Positions 26,059 through 35,216 are shown, counted from the first letter of the stretch. The stretch: 64,000 bases of DNA from an uncultured Collinsella sp. (GCA_902493895.1 CABUQW010000006.1:21395-85394); one strand, 5' to 3'. Translations and numbers: made by a program. Notes: generated by a model from the letters alone, not told the origin.

Positions 26059-26991
26059 ATGTCCGATTTGATTAAACTCACGCCGATCTTCCACGAGAAG
26101 ATCTGGGGCGGCCGCCAGTTGGAGACCGTGTTTGGCTACGACATTCCCGAGGGTCCCATCGGTGAGTGCTGGGCCATCTCGGCCCATCCCAACGGCGACT
26201 GCCAGATTGCAGAGGGACCGTACACCGGCCACACGCTGTCGTGGCTGTGGGCCGAGCACCGCGAGCTCTTTGGCAACTGCGAGGGCAAGGAGTTCCCGCT
26301 GCTCATCAAGATTCTGGACGCCAAGGACGACCTTTCGATCCAGATTCATCCCAACGACGAGTACGCCGCCAAGCACGAGAACGGCAGCCTGGGCAAAACC
26401 GAGTGCTGGTATGTACTGGACTGCGAGCCCGGTGCCACGATCATCGTCGGCCAGCGCGCGCACGACCGCGCCGAGGCCGCGCAGATGATCGAGGGGGGCC
26501 GTTGGGACGAGATGCTCAACGTGCTGCCGATTCACAAGGGAGACTTTTTCCAGATCGACTCCGGCACCGTTCACGCCATCAAGACCGGCACGCTGATTCT
26601 GGAGACGCAGCAGTCGAGCGACGTGACATATCGCCTGTACGACTACGACCGTCCCGGCACCGACGGAAAGCTGCGCCCGCTGCACATTGAGCAGAGCCTC
26701 GACTGCATCGACTTTGATGCTCAGGCTCCGACCGACGGCACGGTGACCGCGCCCGAGGTGGACGGCGTGACCGAGCTCGAGTCCAACCCCTGCTACACCG
26801 TCGATCGCGTGCGCGTCAACGGCAGCAAGACCCTCGACCAGCGCTGGCCCTTCATGTGCCTGTCGGTCATCGACGGCGAAGGCACCGTCTGCGGCGACCC
26901 CGTCCACAAGGGAAGCCACCTGCTGGCCCCGAGCACCGTCAGCTCCATCGACCTCGAAGGCAAGATGGAACTGATCGTCTCGCATCTGTAG
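26059..26991 (+). CDS. manA: mannose-6-phosphate isomerase, class I
   Basis: Interconverts mannose-6-phosphate and fructose-6-phosphate. The 310-residue short form has the start LTPIFHEKIWGGRQL, the zinc ligands in SIQIHPNDEYA (Gln/His, about 97-107) and KTECWYVL (Glu), and the FFQIDSGTVHAI histidine. GGGAG lies seven bases before ATG 26059, which is preferred to the ATG six bases earlier. It probably follows the GntR gene in one transcript. Confidence 0.94.
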   Translation: MSDLIKLTPIFHEKIWGGRQLETVFGYDIPEGPIGECWAISAHPNGDCQIAEGPYTGHTLSWLWAEHRELFGNCEGKEFPLLIKILDAKDDLSIQIHPNDEYAAKHENGSLGKTECWYVLDCEPGATIIVGQRAHDRAEAAQMIEGGRWDEMLNVLPIHKGDFFQIDSGTVHAIKTGTLILETQQSSDVTYRLYDYDRPGTDGKLRPLHIEQSLDCIDFDAQAPTDGTVTAPEVDGVTELESNPCYTVDRVRVNGSKTLDQRWPFMCLSVIDGEGTVCGDPVHKGSHLLAPSTVSSIDLEGKMELIVSHL

Positions 26992-27014
26992 ATCGCACCA
27001 ACAACCCAAACGCA

Positions 27015-27054
27015 ACAAGGGGCTCCCCCGTCCACCAACGGGGGAGCCCCTTGT
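27015..27054. terminator. strong hairpin after manA
   Basis: A perfect 16-base stem (ACAAGGGGCTCCCCCG and complement) with an 8-base loop begins 24 bases past the manA stop. It lacks a clean T run, being followed by CCATATATAT. Confidence 0.7.
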
Positions 27055-27134
27055 CCATATATATCAGCCCACCCGGCTCTCCAGATCAAAAAAGCGGACG
27101 AGCAGAGCGACGTTCGCAAGCAACGTTATCTAAG

Positions 27135-27262
27135 GACCTGGACGGGCGTATGGGGCAACATCGATCGCGAGTTCCGCATGAGCCGGAGAGCACTTAATGT
27201 GCTATCCGTGCGAGCAGGACTGCCCGAGCAGGCGATGTTGCCCCATACGCCCGCCCAGGTCC
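27135..27262. repeat. long hairpin element A after pcrA
   Basis: Arms at 27135-27163 and 27233-27262 (GACCTGGACGGGCGTATGGG and complement, one mismatch over 28) enclose a 69-base interior. The interior has its own palindrome AGCAC-TTAAT-GTGCT (27189-27203). The element ends eight bases from the pcrA stop codon. Similar layout occurs at 32183, 35217 and 54861. Confidence 0.8.
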
Positions 27263-27269
27263 ACCGGGA

Positions 27270-30170
27270 TCACGACAGCTTGACGATCGGAGCAAAGCCC
27301 TTCATAAGCTTTTTGGTCTGGCCGGTCTTTTCGAATTGAACCTCGATCATGTCTCCGGCGACCGAGATCACGGTACCCGTGCCAAAAGTCTTGTGGCTCA
27401 CGGTATCGCCCGCGGCAAAGTCCTGCGATGCGCTGGCACGATCGACCTTGCGCTCCACCGTCGGGGACACCTTGGACGACGGCTTTTTGGCTCGCGACGC
27501 GCCCGAACCAAAAGTCGAGGCAACACGGCCGGCGTCAGGCGAAACCCCACGATGGCGCTCGGTCCCGTAACTGCTGCCGCCAAAGAAATCGTCAAAGCTC
27601 GATCCGCCACGCGAACCGGAACCGCCGGTCGAGCGCGTATGCGAACCAAACACCTTGCCGCCATACATGTCCGAGCCCATACCCGATCCAAAGGTGCCGT
27701 GTCGGTCGCCGCGTTTCTCCCAGCCCGTGCCCTCAAAACCGGCAGAACCGATGCCGCTAAACTCGATATCCTCAAACGGAATCTCGTTGAGGAAGCGCGA
27801 GCGCGGGTTGGCAGAGGTCGAGCCGTAGGTGCGACGTGTGGCCGCATAGGTCAGGAACAGGCGCTTGCGAGCACGCGTGATGGCGACGTAGGCCAAGCGA
27901 CGCTCCTCCTCGAGCTTGCCCGGATCGTCACTACCGCCAAAGTCGTGCACGTGCGGGAAGATACCCTCCTCCATGCCGGCCACGAACACCGCCGGGAACT
28001 CCAGGCCCTTGGCGGAGTGGATGGTCATCATGGTAATGGCATGCGTCTCGCCGGCCAGGGAATCCAAGTCGGAGCGCAGGGCCAGCCACTCCATGAGCGC
28101 CGGCAGCGCCTTACAGGTGAGCGGACCGTAGGTGCGCTCGATCTCGTCGGCATGCACGGCACCCGCCGGCATCTCCGTCGGCGCGGCATACGCGTTGCCC
28201 GCGATGGCGGCGGCCAGGGCATCCTGCGGAGACAGCGCCGGAGCGGCCAAGCTATCGAGCGGATTGGAGCCCGCGGCGTCACGCGCGCCAACGAGCGCCT
28301 CAAACGAGGATACCGGGGCAGATGGCCCCGGTTCGGGCGCAGGCGCGCTCACCACGACAGGCTCGGGCTCGGCGCTAGCAGGCACATCGGCAACACCGGC
28401 AGCGCGCAGCTCTTCCAAGCTCTCGAGCGTACCTTCGATATCCTCGTGCGTCTCCTCAAATTCGGCGGCGACGCCCAGGAATTCCTGGATGTTCTCGGCG
28501 CGGCTCTCGGACTCCATGGTGCCCTCGGCGCGGAAAGCCTGCAGCAGGCCCGTCTTATCGACGATCATCTCGACGACGTCCTTGAGCTCGCCGTCCATGC
28601 GGCGACCCTCGCGCACCAGCGCCACAAAGCTCGACAGGCCATTGCGCACCTTGGCGCTAAACATGCCCGTCTCGGCTGTTGCGATCTCGCAGGCCTGGAA
28701 GAACGAGCAACGGTTGTCGCGCGCCAGCTGCTCGATCTTTTGGATCGAGGTGGAGCCGATGCCGCGACGCGGCGTGTTGATGACGCGCTTGACGCTCATC
28801 TCGTCTGCCGGGTTCACGATCATCTTAAGGTAGGCCATGACGTCGCGGATCTCGGCACGGTCGAAGAATCGCGTGCCGCCCACGATCTTGTAAGGCACGC
28901 CTGCGCGCAGGAACATATCTTCGAGGATACGCGACTGGGCGTTGGTGCGGTAGAACACGGCGATATCGTCGTAGCTCGTGCCTTTGGCATGCAGTTTTTC
29001 GATCTCGCCGGCAATCCAGCGGCCCTCGTCGCGCTCGTCGCTTGCCTGGAAGGCCTGAATCTTCTCGCCATCGCCCTCGGCCGTAAACAGACGCTTGTCC
29101 TTGCGCTGCGAGTTGTGGCGCACCACGGCGTTGGCGGCGCTCAGGATATGGCCCGTAGAGCGGTAGTTCTGCTCCAGCTTAACGGTCTTGCAGTTTTTAA
29201 AGTCCTGCTCAAAGTCCAGGATGTTAGTGATGTCGGCGCCACGCCAGCTGTAAATGGACTGATCGTCGTCGCCCACGACCATGAGGTTTTGGTACTTGGC
29301 GGCCAGCAGGTTGGCGATCTCGTACTGGACGTGGTTGGTGTCCTGATACTCGTCGACGCTAATGTAGCGGAAGCGCTCCTGGTACTTGTCGAGCACCTCG
29401 GGGCGGGTGCGCAGCAGCTCGAGCGTGCGCACGAGCAGGTCGTCGAAGTCCATCGCGTTAGCGGCGCGCAGGCGGCGTTCCAGCTCCAAGTAGACCTGCG
29501 CGGCCTTTTTGTCGTTGGGGCTGTCGGCGGATTTGAGCATGTCCTCGGGGCCGATCATGGCGTTTTTGGCCGAACTGATCTTGCTGCGGATCATGTTGAT
29601 GGGGAATTGCTTTTGCTCGATACCGAGCGCCTGCATAATATCGCGCACCATGCGCTTGGAATCGTCGTCATCGTAGATGGTGAACTGACCGGTGTAGCCC
29701 AGCAGGTCAGCGTCCTCGCGCAGCATGCGCACGCACATAGCATGGAAGGTGCACACCCACATGCCGCGGGTACCGCTGGGGATGAGTGCCGCCAGACGCT
29801 CGCGCATCTCGGCCGCGGCCTTGTTGGTAAACGTGATGGCAAGGATCTGCCAGGGCTTAACGCCCAGGTCGCCGAGCATATGTGCGATACGGAAGGTCAA
29901 GACGCGGGTCTTGCCCGAGCCGGCGCCGGCAAGGACCAGCAGCGGGCCCTCGGTGGTCAGGACCGCCTCGCGCTGAGCGGGATTAAGGCTGTCGATGTCG
30001 ACGAGCGGCTTGGCGGGCTTGGGCGCCGGCGCGGGAGCGTCGTAGATGTCGAGCGGAACGAGCTCGGGCTCCGGCGCAGCAGGGGCGGTGTATGCATCGA
30101 GCGGCACGGGTTCCGGCGCGGGCGGCACAGGTACCGCGACATTCTTTTCCCAGGGCAAGGGCTGGGTCAT
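27270..30170 (-). CDS. pcrA: UvrD/PcrA-type superfamily 1 DNA helicase
   Basis: A 3'-5' DNA helicase for repair and replication. It has 966 residues. Motifs are NPAQREAVLTTEGPLLVLAG, Walker A AGAGSGKT (81-88), ITFTNKAAAEMRERL, DEYQDTN, GDDDQSIYSWRGA, EQNYRS, TIHSAKGLEFPAVFVAG and the late VAITRARKRLFLTYA. Three extras are visible: a Pro-rich N-terminal extension of about 55 residues with an internal repeat (VPLDAY/VPLDIY), an Ala/Pro-rich insertion of about 120 residues in domain 2B (after EELRAAGVADVP), and a Gly/Ser-rich linker before a C-terminal SH3-like domain (KTFGTGTVISVAGDMIEVQF). GAGGAG marks ATG 30170. Confidence 0.94.
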   Translation of the reverse strand: MTQPLPWEKNVAVPVPPAPEPVPLDAYTAPAAPEPELVPLDIYDAPAPAPKPAKPLVDIDSLNPAQREAVLTTEGPLLVLAGAGSGKTRVLTFRIAHMLGDLGVKPWQILAITFTNKAAAEMRERLAALIPSGTRGMWVCTFHAMCVRMLREDADLLGYTGQFTIYDDDDSKRMVRDIMQALGIEQKQFPINMIRSKISSAKNAMIGPEDMLKSADSPNDKKAAQVYLELERRLRAANAMDFDDLLVRTLELLRTRPEVLDKYQERFRYISVDEYQDTNHVQYEIANLLAAKYQNLMVVGDDDQSIYSWRGADITNILDFEQDFKNCKTVKLEQNYRSTGHILSAANAVVRHNSQRKDKRLFTAEGDGEKIQAFQASDERDEGRWIAGEIEKLHAKGTSYDDIAVFYRTNAQSRILEDMFLRAGVPYKIVGGTRFFDRAEIRDVMAYLKMIVNPADEMSVKRVINTPRRGIGSTSIQKIEQLARDNRCSFFQACEIATAETGMFSAKVRNGLSSFVALVREGRRMDGELKDVVEMIVDKTGLLQAFRAEGTMESESRAENIQEFLGVAAEFEETHEDIEGTLESLEELRAAGVADVPASAEPEPVVVSAPAPEPGPSAPVSSFEALVGARDAAGSNPLDSLAAPALSPQDALAAAIAGNAYAAPTEMPAGAVHADEIERTYGPLTCKALPALMEWLALRSDLDSLAGETHAITMMTIHSAKGLEFPAVFVAGMEEGIFPHVHDFGGSDDPGKLEEERRLAYVAITRARKRLFLTYAATRRTYGSTSANPRSRFLNEIPFEDIEFSGIGSAGFEGTGWEKRGDRHGTFGSGMGSDMYGGKVFGSHTRSTGGSGSRGGSSFDDFFGGSSYGTERHRGVSPDAGRVASTFGSGASRAKKPSSKVSPTVERKVDRASASQDFAAGDTVSHKTFGTGTVISVAGDMIEVQFEKTGQTKKLMKGFAPIVKLS

Positions 30171-30310
30171 GGGCGACTCCTCATCTGACGGACGGCGCGC
30201 CTGCGGGCAGCGCCATAGTTTGAGCCGTACCAGTATACCGAGCCGCGCGGACACCGACGCAAATCACACCACGACTCCGTGCGCCACCGTCAGGCTCGCC
30301 CCAGCGGATT

Positions 30311-30343
30311 TGGTGCAATGGGGTCAGGTTAGTCTGCACCAAT
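30311..30343. repeat. palindromic repeat, GGTGCAA family, copy 2
   Basis: TGGTGCAATGGGGTCAGGTT then AGTCTGCACCAA; the ends pair. It lies 140 bases upstream of the pcrA start and 160 past uppP. Confidence 0.65.
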
Positions 30344-30417
30344 CTATTGACAATCACGAAACCGCCGATGTCATGGCAGCAGCAGCGAGCGACGGTCAGG
30401 GCGAACAAATTGGCATG

Positions 30418-30459
30418 AAAAGGGGGCGGCATAGACCTTTTGGTCATGCCACCCCCTTT
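30418..30459 (-). terminator. terminator of uppP
   Basis: AAAGGGGGTGGCATGACC pairs with GGTCTATGCCGCCCCCTTT on the minus strand, ending in TTTT; 45 bases past the uppP stop. Confidence 0.88.
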
Positions 30460-30503
30460 GAATGACAAGTTGTCGCCCTGGCCGCCGCGCAGCGTCGACT
30501 AAG

Positions 30504-31484
30504 TTAGAGGCCGAGCATCGGCTCCAGAACGAAGAAGTATGCGAGCACTACGATGCCCAGGATGATGCGGTAGGCACCGAAGCACTTGAAGTCGTGACGG
30601 CGGACGAAGCCCATGAGCCACTTGATGGCGATGAGCGAAACCACAAAGGCCACAACGCAGCCCACGCCCAGGATAGCGACCTCGTTGGCACCGAACGTGC
30701 CGCCCTTGATGAAGTACTTGACCAGCTTGAGCGCACTCGCGCCAAACATGACCGGGATGGCCAGGAAGAACGTAAACTTGGACGCCACCGAACGCGTGCA
30801 GCCCAAAAGCAGGCCGCCGATGATGGTAGAACCGGAGCGAGACGTACCAGGCACCAGCGAAAGCACCTGGAAGCAGCCGATACCCAGCGCAGTCTTCCAG
30901 CTCAGGTCCTCGAGCGTGGCGATGGAGCCAAAGTCCAGATTCTCGTCATCGTCCTCATCCTCAGCGGTAGCCGCGGCGGGCGCCGCAAAGTGCGCACCGG
31001 CGGGACGTCCACCCGACACCACAGCACGCGAACCAAACGAACCGGCAACGGCCATTTCCTCGCGCTTGCTCGCGCGCCAGTTCTCGATCACGATAAACAG
31101 CACGCCGTACACAATGAGCGCCAGCGCCACGACGGGAGCATTGTAGAAATGCTCCTCCATCCAGTCGTTAAGCGGCAGACCGATCGCCGCGGCGGGAATG
31201 CAGCCGAGCACAATCTTGCCCCACAGCACCCAGGTGTCGCGACGGCCCTCCTTGCCCTTGCTGGGCGAGAACGGATTGAGCTCATGGAAGAACAGCACAC
31301 AGACGGCCAGAATGGCGCCGAGCTGAATCACGACCAGGAACATATTCCAGAACGTCTCGCTCACGTTCATCTTGACGAACTCGTCCACCAAGATCATGTG
31401 ACCGGTCGACGAAACAGGCAGCCATTCGGTGATGCCCTCGACCAGGCCCATGAAGGCAGATTTTAGAAGCTCGATAATATCCAA
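30504..31484 (-). CDS. uppP: undecaprenyl-diphosphate phosphatase
   Basis: Recycles the C55 lipid carrier for wall synthesis in the membrane. The 326-residue protein begins MDIIELLKSAFMGLVEGITEWLPVSSTGHM with the catalytic glutamates and histidine, and later has VLSLVPGTSRSGSTIIGG. Eight hydrophobic helices are visible. Between helices 4 and 5 there is an acidic, Ala-rich loop of about 55 residues (around AEDEDDDENLDFG) that is longer than in E. coli BacA. Start is TTG 31484, matching the family N-terminus and preceded by GAGGGGG; a GTG at 31505 is the alternative. Confidence 0.93.
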   Translation of the reverse strand: MDIIELLKSAFMGLVEGITEWLPVSSTGHMILVDEFVKMNVSETFWNMFLVVIQLGAILAVCVLFFHELNPFSPSKGKEGRRDTWVLWGKIVLGCIPAAAIGLPLNDWMEEHFYNAPVVALALIVYGVLFIVIENWRASKREEMAVAGSFGSRAVVSGGRPAGAHFAAPAAATAEDEDDDENLDFGSIATLEDLSWKTALGIGCFQVLSLVPGTSRSGSTIIGGLLLGCTRSVASKFTFFLAIPVMFGASALKLVKYFIKGGTFGANEVAILGVGCVVAFVVSLIAIKWLMGFVRRHDFKCFGAYRIILGIVVLAYFFVLEPMLGL

Positions 31485-31731
31485 AGGGACCCCCTCGTTA
31501 GACACCCGCCGATATTGTTCTGCGGACGGTGCGGGCGATGTCCCATTATCAACCGTTCGGGCGCGTCTACGCCTACCCTTACCAAAAAACTCGCCCGTTC
31601 ACAGAATTGCGAGCGGTCAAACCCAAATCCTTGGGTATAACTGCAACAAGATAAAGTGTCCGGCGGCCAACGCGCCCGCGCCCGCCCGATGCACGAGCCC
31701 CGCGCCCGTGCGATAGACCAAGGAGGAAACC

Positions 31732-32169
31732 ATGAACGAGGGCTACACCAAGGTATTTGTTTCACTCGACGGTACTGAGCAGCAGGATTTTGTGCTCGCA
31801 CGCGCCATCAAGGTCGCCGCGAACAACGGCGCCAAGCTAATCATCGGCCACGTTATCGATTCCACGGCGCTCGAGAGCGCCGGTTCCTATCCGGTCGATC
31901 TGGTCAACGGCCTAGAGGAGGCATTTAAGAACTCCATCGCCAAGCAGCTCGAAGAGGCCAAGGCCAATCCCGATATTCCCGAGGTCGAGGTCATGATTCG
32001 CGCCGGCCGTATTCGCGAGACGCTCAAGGACGAGATGCTCGACGTGGTCAAGCCCGACCTGGTGCTCTGCGGCGCCCGCGGCCTGTCCTCGATCAAGTAT
32101 GCGCTGCTGGGTTCGATTTCGACGTTCCTGCTGCGCAACACGGACTGCGACATCTTGGTCGTGAAGTAG
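31732..32169 (+). CDS. universal stress protein, UspA family
   Basis: A 145-residue single-domain Usp. It has the start KVFVSLDGTEQQDFVLARAI, the central IIGHVIDS strand and the nucleotide-binding end LCGARGLSSIKYALLGSIST-FLL, with G-x2-G-x9-G(S/T) spacing as in ATP-binding members. AAGGAGG stands four bases before ATG. It is a single-gene unit, divergent from uppP and followed by a long hairpin and a terminator. Role in stress survival is family knowledge only. Confidence 0.93.
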   Translation: MNEGYTKVFVSLDGTEQQDFVLARAIKVAANNGAKLIIGHVIDSTALESAGSYPVDLVNGLEEAFKNSIAKQLEEAKANPDIPEVEVMIRAGRIRETLKDEMLDVVKPDLVLCGARGLSSIKYALLGSISTFLLRNTDCDILVVK

Positions 32170-32182
32170 GTTCCTTCCCGTC

Positions 32183-32273
32183 GGCGCAAGGCCTGCGGGG
32201 TTATCACGCCGACGTCCTCGCCGCTTCGCGGCTGCGGGATGTCGGCTTTGATAACCCCTCCCGGCCTTGCGCC
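32183..32273. repeat. long hairpin element D after usp
   Basis: GGCGCAAGGC and GGGGTTATCACGCCGAC (32183-32213) pair with GTCGGCTTTGATAACCCC and GGCCTTGCGCC (32241-32273). The element begins 13 bases after the usp stop. Confidence 0.75.
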
Positions 32274-32312
32274 TTCGTCACCGTACTTCAGCGAGTTGGC
32301 TGATAAAAGATG

Positions 32313-32346
32313 GCGTGCCGCCCCATTTGGGGCGGCACGTTTTTGT
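32313..32346 (+). terminator. terminator of usp
   Basis: GCGTGCCGCCCC pairs with GGGGCGGCACG around an ATTT loop, then TTTTTG. Confidence 0.93.
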
Positions 32347-32372
32347 TATAGGAGATTCATTTGAGCCTCATG

Positions 32373-32437
32373 GCTATGTTCACGTTCGGGAACATAGCAC
32401 CAATTGCTTTAGCTAAGTTCACGTTCGGGAACATAGC
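32373..32437. repeat. tandem palindrome GTTCACGTTCGGGAAC, two copies
   Basis: GCTATGTTC-N8-GAACATAGC (32373-32398) is repeated as GCTAAGTTC-N8-GAACATAGC (32412-32437), 39 bases apart, in the space between usp and the sensor kinase gene. It could be a double operator or a repeat element. Confidence 0.7.
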
Positions 32438-32461
32438 CGTCCGCACCGTAAGACGGGCTAA

Positions 32462-33505
32462 CTACTCGAAGTATTGGAACTTGTTGGTCGAAAAAGCGAA
32501 TGTAACGACGAAGCCTTCGCCGGGCTCGGACGCTGCGGTGACGTCGATGCCCATCTTGGAGCACAGACGCGCCACCAGGTAGAGGCCGATGCCCGTTGCG
32601 CGCTTGGTGGTGCGGCCGTTGTCGCCGGTAAAGCCCTTCTCGAACACGCGGGGCAGGTCGGCCGCGCTCACACCACAGCCGTTGTCCGCGACGGTAAGCT
32701 CGATGCGCTCACTCGCCAGGCCCTCGTCCAGCAACGCGCCCGAAAACGTGATCTTCGCACCGTCCTCACGCGCGTATTTAATGCTGTTCTGAATGAGCTG
32801 GCCCAGAATAAACTCGAGCCACTTCTCGTCGGTAAAGACCTCAAAGTCGAGGTTCTCGCACACCGGCGCCACGTGTGCCGCGATGAGCTCACGCGCATTG
32901 GCCTTGATCGCGCCCGTCACCAGGGTCTTAAGATCCCAGCGGCGAATCAGGTAGTCACGCTCCACGACTTCCGAGCGCGCGTAGTACAGCGCCTGGTCGA
33001 TATAGCGCTCCACGCGAGCCAACTCACGGCCCAGGTCATCCACACGCGACAGGTCGTCTTCGCTGCCGTCCAGGTTTTCCAAAATCAGGTGAGCCGCCGC
33101 CAGGGGCAGTTTGGCCTCGTGGACCCAGCTCTCGATATAGTCGCGATAGTCATCGGTCTGACGACGGCCTTCGGCAACCTCGTCGCAAGCGGCTTTGCCC
33201 ACCCGGCGCAAGACCTCGTACTCGAGCTCGCCCTCGGCATAGGTCGGGCATTGCACCATCTCCTGCACCCATGCGGGACTCTCGAGCTCCTCGACCGCCC
33301 GCTCCAGCTGACGCAGAAAACGGCGGCGACGCGCATATTCGATCACGATGCCCAGCATGCCGAAGATAAAGGACACGCCAACCGCCACGACCACGATAGA
33401 AACGGGTGCGCCGGCGACCGTCAGCACAAAGCAGCTCAGCAGCACGCCGCACGTCCACACGGCGACGGGAAGCAACGCATCTTTAAAGAATTTGCCAAAC
33501 GACAT
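32462..33505 (-). CDS. Bce-like intramembrane-sensing histidine kinase
   Basis: A 347-residue sensor kinase with two N-terminal membrane helices (about 10-54) and almost no external loop, the layout of BceS-type kinases. The phospho-acceptor lies in DYIESWVHEAKLPLAAAHL. The ATPase domain has QLIQNSIKYA (N box), VADNGCGV (G1) and GIGLYLVARL (G2). It follows its response regulator by nine bases. BceS kinases normally work with a BceAB peptide-antibiotic transporter, but none is adjacent, so the stimulus is unknown. Confidence 0.92.
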   Translation of the reverse strand: MSFGKFFKDALLPVAVWTCGVLLSCFVLTVAGAPVSIVVVAVGVSFIFGMLGIVIEYARRRRFLRQLERAVEELESPAWVQEMVQCPTYAEGELEYEVLRRVGKAACDEVAEGRRQTDDYRDYIESWVHEAKLPLAAAHLILENLDGSEDDLSRVDDLGRELARVERYIDQALYYARSEVVERDYLIRRWDLKTLVTGAIKANARELIAAHVAPVCENLDFEVFTDEKWLEFILGQLIQNSIKYAREDGAKITFSGALLDEGLASERIELTVADNGCGVSAADLPRVFEKGFTGDNGRTTKRATGIGLYLVARLCSKMGIDVTAASEPGEGFVVTFAFSTNKFQYFE

Positions 33506-33514
33506 AGCCGACCC

Positions 33515-34186
33515 CTAGACCGAATAGCCTTGGCCGCGATGCGTGGTCAAATACCCCTTAATGCCGATTTTTTCGAGCGTGGTGCGCAGGCGGTTGATGT
33601 TGACGGTGAGTGTATTGTCGTCCACGAAGGCATCGGAGTCCCACAGGTCCTGCATGATGGCCGGACGCGAGACGATCTTGCCCGCGCGACCCAAGAGCAG
33701 CGAGAGGATACGCAGCTCGTTTTTGGTGAGCTCGGTACTGTCGCCGGTTGCCGTATTGGTGACCATGGAGCGGGCGAGGTCGAGCTCCAGTCCCTTGTGG
33801 ACGAGCGTGCTGCGCTCGCCTGCCGCCGCGGTGCGACGCAGCAGGGCGTTGATGCGCGCCACGAGCACGCGGGCGCTGTAGGGCTTGGGGACAAAGTCGT
33901 CCGCGCCGAGCGTCATGGCCATGACCTCGTCGATTTCGGTCGTGCGCGACGTGAGGACGATGATGGGAACCTCGGATTCGCGGCGGACTTCGTGGCAGAT
34001 ATGCTGGCCGTCTTTGACGGGAAGCGTGAGGTCGAGCAGCACCAGGTCGGGCGCGGCAGCGAGAATATCGCACGAGACGTGCTCGAATGATTCGCAGGCC
34101 TCGACCTCAAAACCGGCACGGGCAAGGATATCGGCAAGCTCGCGACGAATGGGCTCGTCGTCCTCAACGATATAGATCAGCGCCAT
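33515..34186 (-). CDS. OmpR-family response regulator (Bce-like)
   Basis: A 223-residue regulator. The receiver has the acidic pair EDDEPIRRELADIL, phospho-aspartate in LVLLDLTLPVKDG (about residue 52) and the late KPYSARVL lysine. The winged-helix output domain ends with NRLRTTLEKIGIKGYLTTHRGQGYSV. ATG at 34186 (GGGGAG eight bases before) gives the family N-terminus; the open frame upstream is unrelated. The kinase gene follows at nine bases. Confidence 0.93.
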   Translation of the reverse strand: MALIYIVEDDEPIRRELADILARAGFEVEACESFEHVSCDILAAAPDLVLLDLTLPVKDGQHICHEVRRESEVPIIVLTSRTTEIDEVMAMTLGADDFVPKPYSARVLVARINALLRRTAAAGERSTLVHKGLELDLARSMVTNTATGDSTELTKNELRILSLLLGRAGKIVSRPAIMQDLWDSDAFVDDNTLTVNINRLRTTLEKIGIKGYLTTHRGQGYSV

Positions 34187-34321
34187 GGATTCCGCTCCCC
34201 TCTTGGTTGTCTTGCCACCATTATGGCTGCGAAACTGCGGGTGTGCACCGCGCGCGGTGCCAGGTGACAGAACTGTTCGCGAGCGGGGGCGTTTTGTCCG
34301 CCTCGCACTCGCAGCGGTGGC

Positions 34322-34366
34322 GGGGACCAAAATGATTCTTTAATCCCCGTCCCAGAAAAATCATTT
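34322..34366. repeat. palindromic repeat, AAATGATT...GGGAC family
   Basis: On the minus strand AAATGATTTTTCTGGGACGG is followed by GGATTAAAGAATCATTTTGG and TCCCCG. AAATGATT pairs with AATCATTT. The first A residues belong to the TAA stop codon of the gene at 34365. Confidence 0.65.
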
Positions 34367-35072
34367 AGCGGCGGGCACGGAGCTTTTCGTAGCCGTCGGC
34401 AAAGAAGGCGACCGTGGCGGCGTCGGCCTCGGCGGCGTCCGTCTCGGTTGCGGGGACCACGCCGTGTTCGTCGCTCACCAGGAACAGTACGCCCTTGAGC
34501 TGCGCGGGAATGTCTACGCGCGTGACCGGGATGCCCTTGGTCTGGGCCAGCTGCTCAATGAGCGTCGCCGTGCCACACAGACACTCGTCCGCTGGCACCA
34601 CAAAGGCGAGCTCGCCGTTGTTGACGGCGGCGAGCAGCTCGGGCGCCACGCCGGTTTCGTCGGCCTCGGAGCGGGCCTCTGCGGAGCGGGCGCGCAGCGC
34701 CTTGGCCGACGTATCGGCGAGCGGCTCGTACTCCCCCACCGTCATGGCGGCGTTGCCGTTGACGTCGATCACCAGCATGAGCACGCCGTCATGTGCGGTG
34801 TAATCGCCCTCGGCAAGCGACCACTCAACGTGCTGTTTGGCCCAGCTGAGCATGTTATGGGTAAGCGGCTCGCCCTGCACCAGGCGCTCGGACAGTGCGC
34901 AGATGTGGCGGTTGAGCATGGGCACCTTTTTGTTGGACATGCGCCAACGGCAGACAAGCGCGGGCTTGTCGAGCGTGAACTTCTCGACCGCCTCCTGATT
35001 GGCGCAAAAGTCCTCGTACGCGCGCTGATCCTCGGCATTGCCAAACAGCTCGGCATCATCAATCTGGGGCAT
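34365..35072 (-). CDS. hypothetical cytoplasmic protein, SseB-like in style
   Basis: A 235-residue soluble protein, acidic and Ala-rich. Segments such as KKVPMLNRHICALSERLVQG, LMLVIDVNGNAAMTVGEYE, GELAFVVPADECLCG and GVLFLVSDEHGVVPATETDA look like a beta-rich domain of the SseB or related enhanced-serine family, but the match is weak. No signal or membrane segment. ATG at 35072 is chosen for its AAAGG seven bases upstream, over in-frame ATGs at 35078 and 35096. A bidirectional terminator isolates it from purH. Function unknown. Confidence 0.65.
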   Translation of the reverse strand: MPQIDDAELFGNAEDQRAYEDFCANQEAVEKFTLDKPALVCRWRMSNKKVPMLNRHICALSERLVQGEPLTHNMLSWAKQHVEWSLAEGDYTAHDGVLMLVIDVNGNAAMTVGEYEPLADTSAKALRARSAEARSEADETGVAPELLAAVNNGELAFVVPADECLCGTATLIEQLAQTKGIPVTRVDIPAQLKGVLFLVSDEHGVVPATETDAAEADAATVAFFADGYEKLRARR

Positions 35073-35112
35073 GGTCATACCTTTCGTGTTAGTCATTCCG
35101 TCCTCTTATACC

Positions 35113-35148
35113 AAAAAGACGGCCCTCCAAACGGAGCAGCCGTCTTTT
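35113..35148. terminator. terminator downstream of purH
   Basis: AAAAGACGGC pairs with GCCGTCTTTT, with A and T runs on both sides. On the minus strand it ends transcripts from purH, about 170 bases past the stop. Confidence 0.85.
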
Positions 35149-35216
35149 GCAGAGATTATTTTGACGATACGGTCAGGCGACCGATCGGCTTAATGGGATA
35201 GAACAACACCCCATTA

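Noticed and set aside
27336..30188. 950-codon plus-strand open frame opposite pcrA
   Set aside because: Antisense shadow; no domain and no ribosome site, while the minus strand encodes all helicase motifs.
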